DNA from: Actinotignum timonense
GTDB lineage: Bacteria; Actinomycetota; Actinomycetes; Actinomycetales; Actinomycetaceae
DNA length: 64,000 nt
NCBI RefSeq assembly: GCF_030216305.1
Contig: NZ_JASOKT010000005.1
Coordinates: forward strand, 1 to 64,000
Direction: 5' to 3'
Shown: in pieces, positions 51,869 through 60,161 of the stretch
Position numbering within the stretch: the stretch's first letter is position 1
Layout: each line of letters opens with the position of its first letter
The notes under the pieces: generated by a model
The model's input: only the letters and a program-made list of their open reading frames with translations
What the model was told of the DNA's origin: nothing
The model's database searches: none
Made by a program: the position numbers and the translations under genes

Positions 51869-51874
51869 GGAACT

Positions 51875-52693
51875 GTGAGTGTGCCTACAGAACCCGTGCG
51901 AACTGATTATGCCCTCGCCGAACTGGATCGGCGCTCGGATCGCCCCTCCCTCGTGACGCTCTACCTGGACGGGGTGGAATCTTCCGCCCTGGATCTTGAC
52001 GATCCCACCTATCTGGAATTCGAGTATATGCAACAGTTTAGGTGCATTCTCGAGGCCATGTACCCCAAGCGCGAGCCGCTGCGCGTGCTCCACCTGGGTG
52101 CGGCCGGATGTGCTTTCCCGCGTGCCCTGGATGCTGCCCGCCCCGGTTCGCGCCAGCTCGCTGCGGAAATTGACGGCAAACTTGCCACCTACGTGCGTGA
52201 ATGGTTCGATCTGCCCCCGTCTCCGCGTTTGCGTATCCGGGTGCAGGATGCGCGTGTCACCTTGGATACCACGGCGGCGCGGTGGGATGTGGTGGTGCGG
52301 GATGCTTTCGCTGACCGCGACGTCCCGTCCCATTTACGTACCGGCGACGCCGCTGCGCGGGTCGCCCAGGTTTTGCAACCGGAGGGCGTGTATCTCCTCA
52401 ACTCGGTGGCCTCCACCGGCCTGACCCGCTTCGCGAATGAGTCACGGGCTCTCCTCGAGAATTTCGAGCACGTGCTGGCAATTATGGATCCGGCGGTGCT
52501 ACGCGGGCGCCGTTTCGGCAATATTGTGCTGGCTGCCTCCCAGCGGGAATTTGCTTTCGCGCAGATCGAGAGACTGGTGCGTCGTCTCCCGCTCCCCGCG
52601 CGCATGGTGGGTCGGGCGGATTTACGGCGCCGGGCTCGCGGCGCCATCCTCGAGAGCGATGCCGATATTGGCTACGTGCCCGCGAATGCCTAA
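51875..52693 (+). CDS. Spermidine-synthase-like methyltransferase-fold protein
   Basis: A 272-residue protein with the spermidine synthase/SAM-binding fold: PTYLEFEYMQQF, VLHLGAAGCAFPRALDAARPGSRQLAAEID (nucleotide loop and acidic strand end), RVQDARVTL and DVVVRDAFADRDVPSHL. The aminopropyl-transfer residues cannot be confirmed, and many such actinobacterial genes have no proven polyamine role. The start is GTG at 51875. It meets the PAC2 gene tail to tail with a few bases of overlap. Confidence 0.8.
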   Translation: MSVPTEPVRTDYALAELDRRSDRPSLVTLYLDGVESSALDLDDPTYLEFEYMQQFRCILEAMYPKREPLRVLHLGAAGCAFPRALDAARPGSRQLAAEIDGKLATYVREWFDLPPSPRLRIRVQDARVTLDTTAARWDVVVRDAFADRDVPSHLRTGDAAARVAQVLQPEGVYLLNSVASTGLTRFANESRALLENFEHVLAIMDPAVLRGRRFGNIVLAASQREFAFAQIERLVRRLPLPARMVGRADLRRRARGAILESDADIGYVPANA

Positions 52694-53847
52694 TCCGCGG
52701 CGTGCCGGCCGCGCGGGCGCTGCGGCGCCTGCTCCCCGCCGTCCTCACCGTGGGCGTCCGGCTCGGCTCCGCTGCGCGTCTCACCCTCAGTCTGCGCCTC
52801 AGCTCCTGTTTGAGCCTCGCCTCCGGTATACGCCTCACTGCCGGGCTGGTGCCCACTGCTAGCGTGCTGCCAGGCGGCCCGCATATTTTCCAGGCGCTCC
52901 GTCAGCTGCGCCTGCTCGTTATCCGCGTGCTCCTTACGCTTGACCATCGAGGCATCCACTCGGGCGAGGAAACTTTCCGCGGCGCGCCCGATTTCATCAG
53001 CGCTAGGAACGGTAAGGGTATGCTGCGGAGCCTGGATAAGCCCGGGGTGCCCTTCCGCGCGATCATATTCGTGTTCCAAGGCCGCCACGATCTCCGCGAG
53101 CTGCTCATTATGCTCGGTGAGCTGGGCGAGCTGCTCCGATTCTTCGGCAGCACTGGCTTCCAGATCTCCCAGGGGCAAGCTCAGCCCGGCCGTTTTTGCG
53201 AGCATGGACAGCGCGCTGGCCGCCCCGGCCGCGTAATGGTGCCCGGCAATATACATGGGCACCCGCACCGTCACCGAGAAGGTCGCCACGCCCATTTGCC
53301 CGAGGCTGTATTCCAAAAAATCAGAGAAAGAAGCCGGGTACCACACATCGGCTTCCAGTGCGGGAGCCACCGGATCGGCATTGCGCGTACGGATGAGCAT
53401 ATCCGGCTGGCGGGTATGGGGCAGCGCACCGGCAACCGATCCGGCCCGGTAGAGCCGTTTCACCCCCAGTTGCGCGAATACCGCCATGAGCTCCGAATTG
53501 AGACCCTGCCAGCAAAAATCAGGTTCAGTACCGAGCAGCAGCAAAAAAGAGGTACCTTCAATATCCTTGGCGTGGAAGAGCCCGAGCGCGGGGATAGCAA
53601 TATCTTCCAGCGCACCGTTGAGGTAGTGCACCCGCGGGCGCTGCGCCCGGTAATCGACCAGCCCGTCCACATTAATATCGGCCACCGGGCTGAGATCCAG
53701 GGTGTAGAGCTGGGAGGCAATAAGTTCAGAAACCGAACCGATGTCATTGATGGGATCGGTGAGATGAACGACGACGCTCTCGAAACGTTCCCCGTTTGCC
53801 CAGGAATCTTCATGTTTCCCCTCGCAGGGGTAAACGAAATAGTTCAC
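52690..53847 (-). CDS. PAC2-family (proteasome assembly chaperone-like) protein
   Basis: A 385-residue PAC2 protein. DPINDIGSVSELIASQL, DYRAQRPRVHYLNG, FHAKDIEGTSFLLLLGTEPDFCW and a helical middle part (ASAAEESEQLAQLTEHNEQLAEIV) match the actinobacterial family. The final 60 residues are a low-complexity tail with repeats of the form EA-T-G. In proteasome-bearing actinobacteria relatives are adjacent to that system; here the partner is unknown. The start is GTG at 53847 with AGGAGG upstream. Confidence 0.85.
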   Translation of the reverse strand: MNYFVYPCEGKHEDSWANGERFESVVVHLTDPINDIGSVSELIASQLYTLDLSPVADINVDGLVDYRAQRPRVHYLNGALEDIAIPALGLFHAKDIEGTSFLLLLGTEPDFCWQGLNSELMAVFAQLGVKRLYRAGSVAGALPHTRQPDMLIRTRNADPVAPALEADVWYPASFSDFLEYSLGQMGVATFSVTVRVPMYIAGHHYAAGAASALSMLAKTAGLSLPLGDLEASAAEESEQLAQLTEHNEQLAEIVAALEHEYDRAEGHPGLIQAPQHTLTVPSADEIGRAAESFLARVDASMVKRKEHADNEQAQLTERLENMRAAWQHASSGHQPGSEAYTGGEAQTGAEAQTEGETRSGAEPDAHGEDGGEQAPQRPRGRHAAD

Positions 53848-54114
53848 CGTGATCCTCCTCCCTCTCCAGCTCGCTAGCTTCCCCTCCAGCCTAGACTACC
53901 GGCCTGGCCAAGTACGCTGGGCGCCGTCGTACCTCCATAACGGCAATCTCTACAACGAGACGCAAGCACACACGGTTCCGGTATTCGCCACCGGCTGATC
54001 ACTGTCGTTCCCGTCACCGCACTATAGCGCGCCCCGGTGTTTTCCGTAATAATTGATTGTTACTTTTTTGCAGGACGCCACCCGATAATTTTCGGTCATC
54101 AGGAGGAGCCGCTC
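53848..54114. other. Divergent gap between the PAC2 and HelD genes
   Basis: Nothing gene-like is seen. It holds one copy of the GCGCCGTCGTACC repeat (53921-53933), a TAGACT on the plus strand (53892-53897) and an AT-rich stretch just before the HelD gene that may contain its promoter. Confidence 0.5.
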
Positions 54115-56388
54115 GTGGTTAACGATCCTCACAGTGCGCGCGAGGACGCGATACGGGAAGAACAGCTTTTCGTGGACACTGCGTACCGTGCCCTTGACCG
54201 CCAGCGCGAGGCTTACGCCCAGCGCCTGGCCGCGGTTCGCAGTCAGAGCGGTCAGGAAAGCGCCGGTGAAATGACCGAGCGCGATTCCTTCGCCACCCAT
54301 TACGAAGATAATCTCACCCGATTGCGGCGGGTGGAAAACCGCTTGGTTCTTGGGCGGCTCGACACCCGCGAAGGCGAAACGGATCACATCGGGCGTATCG
54401 GCTTGAAGGACGAGGCCGGGGATATCCTGCTTCTGGATTGGCGCGCCCCGCAATCCGAACCGTTTTATCGGGCCACGGCGGCCCATCCGGGGAAGGTGCG
54501 GCGCCGGCGCCATATTCAGACGCGCCTGCGCACCGTGACCGGCGTGGAAGATGAACTTCTTGATTCTTCGCAGGCCTCCTCGGATCTCAATTTGACGGGT
54601 GAGGGCGCGCTCATGGCGGCGATGAATGCGGCGCGCGACGGGAAAATGAACGATATCGTCGCGACGATTCAGGCCGAACAGGACCGTATTATTCGCGCCG
54701 ATTCCAATAATGTGCTCGTGGTTCAGGGCGGGCCGGGCACCGGGAAAACGGCGGTGGCCCTCCACCGCGCGGCCTATCTTCTCTACACCCACCGCGAGCG
54801 CCTGGCGCGTTCCGGCGTGCTCATTGTGGGCCCCTCGCCGGTCTTTTTGCGCTATATCGATCAGGTGTTGCCTTCGCTGGGCGAATCAGATGTGGTGTCG
54901 ACGACGATTGCCGGGCTGGTGCCCGGCGTGACGGTCAGCGCCGTCGACACTGCCCCGGCCGCGGAGATCAAAGGGCGCCTGGTGTGGCGCACCATTGCCC
55001 CGCGGGCGGTGCGCACCCTCCTGGAGCGCCCGCTACGCCGCCCCGTGCGGATGCGCATCAGCGGGGTTGATGTGCGGTTGACCCCGCAGGATGTGGAGAA
55101 TGCGCAGCGGCGGGCCCGCCGCACCGGTAAGCGCCATAATGAGGCCCGCGATACCTACGCGAAATACCTCGTGGATGTATTAGCCCGCCAGGTGGCCGAG
55201 GGCCAGGACGTTGATCTTTCGGAAAACCCGTGGATTATTGCGGACGTGGCGGAAAGTATTGACGCGCGCCGGGAGATTAATTTGCGTTGGATGCCGTCCT
55301 CCGCGGTGGCGCTGCTCGAGCGCCTGCTCACCAAGCCGCATCTACTTGCCGAGGTAGCCCCCGAGCTGAGCGCTGCCGAGCGAGCCGCGCTCGCTCGTCC
55401 GGCCGGGCACGGTATTACTATCGCGGATATTGCCCTCATTGATGAATTCGCTGAGGTCCTCGGGCCTTTTGCCACCGATGCGGAGCGCCATGCGCGGGCG
55501 GCTCGCGATGCGGCCGAGCGCAATCGGCTTAGCTACGCCGGGGAAACGATGGAGGCCCTGGGCGTGGGCGGCGGGATAGTGAGCGCGGAGCTGCTAGCCG
55601 AACGCATGGGCGGGCGCGGGGACGGAAGTTCGCTGGCCGAGCGGGCCGCCGCGGATCGTACCTGGACGTACGGGCACGTGGTGGTTGATGAGGCGCAGGA
55701 GCTCTCCCCCATGCAGTGGGAGATGCTCATTCGGCGCAATCCCTCGCGTTCCATGACGGTGGTCGGTGACCTGGACCAACGCCCCGACGGTTCCCCGCAC
55801 GCCGGCTGGGAAGGGCTGCTGGGCCGCCTGGCTGATCGGGTACGGGTAGAAGAACTCACGGTTTCCTACCGAACACCGGCCGTTATTTTGGATACTGCCG
55901 GTGCGGTGCAGCGCGCCGCCGGGGTGGCGGTGCGCCCCGTGCGTGCGGCGCGCACCGAGGGCGGTGCCGTGGAGATTGCTGAACGTTGCGCGCCGGGAAC
56001 CCTTGGGGCGGGCGCTATTGCGGCGACGGCGCAGGTGTGCCAGCGCTTGGATACCCGCTACGGGCAAGCCGGTACCCTCGGGGTTATTGTGCCGGAAGCT
56101 CGGGTCGCGCAGGTGGCGGCGGCTATCGGCGCGGCTCCGGAGCTGGGTGAATGGACTGTGGATGTAACGGGGCGCGATGTCACGGCGCGTATCCAGGTTC
56201 TCACGGCGGTCCAATCCAAGGGCTTGGAATTTGACGCTGTTGTTCTGCTGGAACCGGCTGAGATTTTAGCCGAAGGGCCGGGCAATATTTACGTGGCGAT
56301 GACGCGCCCCACCCAGCTTCTTTCTGTGGTTTTCGAAGGGGAGCTCCCCGCCGGACTCACCGCGAGCGCGGCGGATACAGGTGTCTAG
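54115..56388 (+). CDS. helD: HelD/HelR-type UvrD-like ATPase
   Basis: A 757-residue superfamily 1 helicase-like protein. The N-terminal coiled arm (DAIREEQLFVDTAYRALDRQREAYAQRL) is typical of HelD, which inserts into RNA polymerase. Walker A is VVQGGPGTGKTAVALHRAAYLL (about residues 201-222), motif II VVDEAQELSPMQWEML, motif III VVGDLDQRPDGS, and late motifs VQSKGLEFDAVVLLEP and YVAMTRPTQLL follow. HelD recycles stalled RNA polymerase, and some actinobacterial forms protect against rifamycins. The start is GTG at 54115 with AGGAGG upstream; the frame extends further without support. Confidence 0.9.
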   Translation: MVNDPHSAREDAIREEQLFVDTAYRALDRQREAYAQRLAAVRSQSGQESAGEMTERDSFATHYEDNLTRLRRVENRLVLGRLDTREGETDHIGRIGLKDEAGDILLLDWRAPQSEPFYRATAAHPGKVRRRRHIQTRLRTVTGVEDELLDSSQASSDLNLTGEGALMAAMNAARDGKMNDIVATIQAEQDRIIRADSNNVLVVQGGPGTGKTAVALHRAAYLLYTHRERLARSGVLIVGPSPVFLRYIDQVLPSLGESDVVSTTIAGLVPGVTVSAVDTAPAAEIKGRLVWRTIAPRAVRTLLERPLRRPVRMRISGVDVRLTPQDVENAQRRARRTGKRHNEARDTYAKYLVDVLARQVAEGQDVDLSENPWIIADVAESIDARREINLRWMPSSAVALLERLLTKPHLLAEVAPELSAAERAALARPAGHGITIADIALIDEFAEVLGPFATDAERHARAARDAAERNRLSYAGETMEALGVGGGIVSAELLAERMGGRGDGSSLAERAAADRTWTYGHVVVDEAQELSPMQWEMLIRRNPSRSMTVVGDLDQRPDGSPHAGWEGLLGRLADRVRVEELTVSYRTPAVILDTAGAVQRAAGVAVRPVRAARTEGGAVEIAERCAPGTLGAGAIAATAQVCQRLDTRYGQAGTLGVIVPEARVAQVAAAIGAAPELGEWTVDVTGRDVTARIQVLTAVQSKGLEFDAVVLLEPAEILAEGPGNIYVAMTRPTQLLSVVFEGELPAGLTASAADTGV

Positions 56389-56414
56389 CTGCACCGTGGA
56401 GCGCTGGCGGGCTT

Positions 56415-56471
56415 AGGTTCGCCGGACGGGGTTCGCCGCGCGTGGGTTCGTAGGCTGCGGTTTGCCGGACG
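56415..56471 (+). repeat. 14-bp degenerate tandem repeats after the HelD gene
   Basis: Units at 56415, 56429, 56443 and 56458 share a GGTTCGCCGG-CG-like core (AGGTTCGCCGGACG, GGGTTCGCCGCGCG and so on). They begin 26 bases after the stop and fill most of the gap to the next gene. Confidence 0.75.
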
Positions 56472-56554
56472 TGAACCGCAGCTCCCAATTGTTACCACTA
56501 TGATTGATTAGTCAATGCTGTGAGGCTGCCGTTCGGGTGGGTGAAGGAGTAGGA

Positions 56555-58657
56555 ATGACCGTGAAACCTTGGCTGGATATTTACCCGGAGTGGGTGCCTT
56601 CCGATATCACGGTGGATGAGGAGACTTTAGAAGAGTCGCTCCTGCGCGCTGCTGACCGGTACCCCCATCGGGTGGCCTTGGATTTCCTCGGTGCGACGAC
56701 GAGTTATCGCGAACTCGTTGAGCGTGCCCGCAAGGTTGCTACGCTGCTGCGTAATTTAGGGGTGCAGCGCGGGGATACCGTAGCCCTGGCTTTGCCGAAT
56801 TGCCCGCAACATATGTATGCCCTGTGGGGTGCGATCCTGACGGGGGCAACCGTGGCGGAGATGAATCCGCTGGCCCCGCAACCCGAATTGCACCGCCAGA
56901 TCGCGATGGTTGATGCGCGGGTTGTTATCGCGTGGGAGAAGACCATTGCCACGATGGCACCGGCCGCCGATGACCCGCGCCATTATTTCGCGGTTGATCT
57001 TTCCCGTGATTTGCCACTGACATCGCGGATGCTTCTCAAGCTTCCGGTGGCCCAGGCCCGCACCCAGCGCGCTCGTTTGCGCGGGGAGGTTCCCCCTCAT
57101 GTCGCTTCTTTTGATCGGGAGTGGCGGAAGGCGGCCCCGATGGATCTTGCAACGTTCCGTAAACCGCAAGCGGACGACGTCGCTGTCTATATGTTCACCG
57201 GGGGTACAACGGGAAAGCCGAAAGCGGTTATGCTCACCCACCGGAATTTGGTGTCTAATCGTAAGCAGATTATTGCTTGGGTGCCTTTTGAGGCTGATCA
57301 TCACGAGGTGATTGCCGGGGTGCTTCCCCTCTTCCATGCCTTCGGTTTCACCCTCATGATGATGTGCGCCCTGGATCTGGCGGCTACCGCTATTTTCTTG
57401 CCGAATTTTGATATTCCGTCTCTCTTGGCTGCTCAGAAGCGCCGCCCCATAACGGTACTGCCCGGGGTGACTCCCATGTTTTCTCGTATCCTTGCCGAGG
57501 TGGAGAGGCGGGAAGCCGCCGGGGAAACTATTGACCTGTCCTCGATTCGTTTCGGGGTGTCCGGCGCAATGGCGCTGCCGGATGAGGTGGCGCGCCGCTG
57601 GGAGGAACGCACCGGAGGCTTCCTCATTGAGGGATACGGGATGACCGAATCTTCTCCGGTGGTTTCCGGGTCTCCGATGAGTCCGGATCGGCGCCCGTCC
57701 ACTTTGGGCGTTCCTTTCCCCGGCACCGAGGTGCGTATCGCCAATCCCGATAATTTGGCGGAGGACGCCGTGGATGTGGGTGAGATTTTGGTGCGCGGCC
57801 CGCAGGTTTTCGCTGGTTACCTGGGCGAGCCGGAGGAAACGGCGCAGGCGATGTTCGAGGATTGGCTGCGCACCGGTGACCTGGGGCGCTGGGATGGGCC
57901 TTTCGTTGTTATGGCGGATCGCGCAAAGGAAATGATTAATTCTTCCGGTTTCAATATTTACCCTTCCGAGGTGGAAGAGGTTCTGCGCGGGATGCCGGAG
58001 GTGCGCGATGTGGCCGTTGTGGGGATTCCCGCTGCGGAGCGTGGCGAATCGGTGGTGGCGGCTCTTGTTTTAGAGCCGGGATCAACGGTTGATCTGGCAG
58101 CGGTGCGCCGCTGGGCGGAGGGTAGGCTCGCCCATTACGCGATGCCCTCCTCCATCGCTCTTTTTGACGCGCTTCCCACGTCCCAATTGGGGAAAGTGAT
58201 GCGCCGCTCGGTGCGCGAACAGCTGGATAATTTCGAGCTGAAAGCCGGCGTATGGGTGAAGAAAGCCGGCGCGGTTGCAGGTAGTGCTACTACCGCGGTG
58301 AGCGATATGACCCGTGAGACTTTCGAGCGGGTCTTGGCCGGGTTGGAGACCACATATAACCTGACTGTTGATCAGATTCAAAGCTGGGCGTCCAGTGTCA
58401 CGAAGTCCGCTGCGGAAAGTGGCGATGCGGTACGCCAGTGGGTGGATAAAACGGCCCCCAGTGGCGAAACGATTGCTGCTTTTGTGCGCTCCGCGGGAGC
58501 CACGCTGGAATCTTTTGCCACGTGGGTGGTGCGTTCCGGTCACGACCTGGTTGCTGGCACTACACGATCCGTCACACCCGCAGCGAAAGACAAAGGTGCC
58601 ACTAGAGACGACGCGACCGATCAGAAAGACCGCGCCAAGCCCGAAGAAACCGCATAG
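56555..58657 (+). CDS. Long-chain acyl-CoA ligase with a C-terminal helical extension
   Basis: A 700-residue AMP-forming ligase. The P-loop MFTGGTTGKPKAVMLTHRN, the linker motifs GYGMTESSPVVSG and RTGDLGRWDG, KEMINSSGFNIYPSEVEEVLRGMPEV, and the catalytic Lys region LPTSQLGKVMRRSVREQL are clear; these end at about residue 560. The last 135 residues are extra: amphipathic, Ala/Ser/Thr-rich helices followed by a charged tail. They look phasin-like or membrane-associating, which is an inference. ATG at 56555 has GGAG upstream; the frame opens earlier at 56504. Confidence 0.9.
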   Translation: MTVKPWLDIYPEWVPSDITVDEETLEESLLRAADRYPHRVALDFLGATTSYRELVERARKVATLLRNLGVQRGDTVALALPNCPQHMYALWGAILTGATVAEMNPLAPQPELHRQIAMVDARVVIAWEKTIATMAPAADDPRHYFAVDLSRDLPLTSRMLLKLPVAQARTQRARLRGEVPPHVASFDREWRKAAPMDLATFRKPQADDVAVYMFTGGTTGKPKAVMLTHRNLVSNRKQIIAWVPFEADHHEVIAGVLPLFHAFGFTLMMMCALDLAATAIFLPNFDIPSLLAAQKRRPITVLPGVTPMFSRILAEVERREAAGETIDLSSIRFGVSGAMALPDEVARRWEERTGGFLIEGYGMTESSPVVSGSPMSPDRRPSTLGVPFPGTEVRIANPDNLAEDAVDVGEILVRGPQVFAGYLGEPEETAQAMFEDWLRTGDLGRWDGPFVVMADRAKEMINSSGFNIYPSEVEEVLRGMPEVRDVAVVGIPAAERGESVVAALVLEPGSTVDLAAVRRWAEGRLAHYAMPSSIALFDALPTSQLGKVMRRSVREQLDNFELKAGVWVKKAGAVAGSATTAVSDMTRETFERVLAGLETTYNLTVDQIQSWASSVTKSAAESGDAVRQWVDKTAPSGETIAAFVRSAGATLESFATWVVRSGHDLVAGTTRSVTPAAKDKGATRDDATDQKDRAKPEETA

Positions 58658-58715
58658 CCCCGGCCACCGGAACATCCGGCGCTATCGGTAGTACCCTGCG
58701 CCGACGCAGTTCTTT

Positions 58716-58749
58716 GCGCGTGGAACCATCAGGCGCGTAGAACCCTCAG
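58716..58749 (-). repeat. 17-bp tandem duplication at the nrdR stop
   Basis: On the minus strand CTGAGGGTTCTACGCGC (58733-58749) is followed by CTGATGGTTCCACGCGC (58716-58732), 15/17 identical. The first unit contains the TGA stop of nrdR (58746-58748). Confidence 0.88.
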
Positions 58750-59249
58750 GATTGGGGTTTCGAGAAATCCGGCGATTCGGATGCAACTGGGACATCCGGA
58801 TCCTGGCGTAGATCTGCAATGGCTCGCTCAAAGTCGTCAATGGAATCGTAATTCGAGTAGACCGAGGCGAAACGCAGGTACGCGACCAGGTCAAGAGCCT
58901 TGAGCGGTTCGAGAATGGCAAGACCAATATCATGCGCATCAATCTGCGAGCTTCCCGAGGAGCGGACTTTTTCTTCCACTTGGGCTCCGAGCAGCGCAAG
59001 TTGATCTTCGGTAACCGGACGCCCCTGACAGGCTTTCCCCACCCCGCTAATAATTTTCTGACGGGAGAAAGGTTCGGTAGCACCCGAGCGTTTGACAACC
59101 ACGAGGCTGGCAGTTTCCAGCGTGGAGAAGCGCCGGTGGCAGTTCGGACATTCACGACGACGGCGAATGGACAGACCGTCATCAGCGGTACGAGAATCAA
59201 TCACCCGTGAATCAGGGTTGCGACAAAATGGGCAATGCACATTAATCAT
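58746..59249 (-). CDS. nrdR: Transcriptional repressor NrdR
   Basis: A 167-residue NrdR. The zinc ribbon [40 protein letters not shown] has its four Cys, and the ATP-cone follows ([35 protein letters not shown]). It represses ribonucleotide reductase genes when dATP is high. ATG at 59249 fits the conserved MINVHCPFC; a TATTAT -10 lies about 20 bases upstream. Together with the LysM gene and lexA it has the same order as in mycobacteria. Confidence 0.97.
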   Translation of the reverse strand: MINVHCPFCRNPDSRVIDSRTADDGLSIRRRRECPNCHRRFSTLETASLVVVKRSGATEPFSRQKIISGVGKACQGRPVTEDQLALLGAQVEEKVRSSGSSQIDAHDIGLAILEPLKALDLVAYLRFASVYSNYDSIDDFERAIADLRQDPDVPVASESPDFSKPQS

Positions 59250-59363
59250 TCTAAATGTCTCAGCTATAATACGCCAACCGCATAACTATGACAGACCCGC
59301 TAGTGCTACCCGTGGTACTACCCGCACCGACCGTGCCGCCCGCGCACAGCCGGTAGCTCGGGA

Positions 59364-59978
59364 CTAATAGCCTGGAATCTCCAACACCTGGCCGGGAACC
59401 AGGTCATGAGAAACAAGTCCGTTGAGATTGACAATATCCGCCACCCCGGTGGAAATATCCGGAACACCCGGAATACTGGCAGCAATGCTGGCCAGAGTAT
59501 CCCCGCCCTGCACGGTTACCGTGGCCATTCCCGTTTCCAGGAAAGTGGTGCCCACGATCATGGCAAAGCTGGCCAGCAGGAGGGTGACTGCGATAGTCAG
59601 TGCTACCCGCACCCCCATGCGAACAATGACATCCAGCGAAGCTGGAGCGGTACGCGAACGGACCGCCACTGGCTCTGCACGTTGGGTAGCTGACCGGGCA
59701 ATCGACTGCGGCGCAAAAGCCACCGGACGGCGCACCGCACCCAGGGCCGGCGTATTCCAACGCCGACGAGCTTGCACCACCCGCAGCGCGGTAACTGAAG
59801 CTCCCCCGCGGACACTTCCGCGGGCATCCCCACAATCATCCCCGCAGCGCACTTCTTCCCCGCGCAGCTCACGATATACAGCAGCCGGATGCTCACCCAC
59901 CACCCGCAGTTTCGGGTGCCGCCGGCTGGTGTGAGCACGGCTAGTTTCCCGCGGAATCTCCTGGTATGCGACACTCAT
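59364..59978 (-). CDS. SOS-controlled LysM membrane protein, probable cell-division suppressor
   Basis: A 204-residue protein. A long basic cytoplasmic part (about 1-118) precedes one membrane helix (about 120-143) and a C-terminal LysM domain (VTVQGGDTLASIAASIPGVPDISTGVADIVNLNGLVSHDLVPGQVLEIPGY). The layout and the place beside lexA match mycobacterial Rv2719c and are analogous to YneA and DivS, which halt division in the SOS response. An SOS box (59990-60003) lies 12 bases before the ATG. The ribosome site GAGGAG fits the start at 59978. Confidence 0.85.
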   Translation of the reverse strand: MSVAYQEIPRETSRAHTSRRHPKLRVVGEHPAAVYRELRGEEVRCGDDCGDARGSVRGGASVTALRVVQARRRWNTPALGAVRRPVAFAPQSIARSATQRAEPVAVRSRTAPASLDVIVRMGVRVALTIAVTLLLASFAMIVGTTFLETGMATVTVQGGDTLASIAASIPGVPDISTGVADIVNLNGLVSHDLVPGQVLEIPGY

Positions 59979-59989
59979 TTTTCACTCCT

Positions 59990-60003
59990 CGAACATTCGT
60001 TCG
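59990..60003. promoter_or_regulatory. LexA box (SOS box) 1
   Basis: CGAACATTCGTTCG matches the Gram-positive/actinobacterial LexA palindrome CGAAC-N4-GTTCG exactly. It overlaps the leader of the LysM gene. Confidence 0.9.
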
Positions 60004-60048
60004 CCGAACATCTGTATGTTAGACTAGTACGACAGTGAGGGTTTGTCT

Positions 60049-60062
60049 AGAACGTTCGTTCG
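60049..60062. promoter_or_regulatory. LexA box (SOS box) 2
   Basis: AGAACGTTCGTTCG has GAAC-N4-GTTCG with one mismatch in the outer position. It lies about 100 bases before lexA, so it would serve lexA autoregulation. A weaker half-site (CGAACATCTGTATGTT) sits between the two boxes. Confidence 0.8.
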
Positions 60063-60161
60063 ATTCCGTTCGCTTCGGTAACGTTCCGGGCCTCGCCCTC
60101 ATAGAACAATTCAAACCCGCCCTTACGACATAAAAATCGGCACGAACTCTCGGGAGTGCAT

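Noticed and set aside
51784..51874. SOS box for dinB
   Set aside because: No CGAAC-N4-GTTCG match or close variant is present in front of dinB.
54001..54115. Rifampicin-associated element upstream of the HelD gene
   Set aside because: The expected long GGGGCTTGC-type inverted repeat was not found by eye in the gap.
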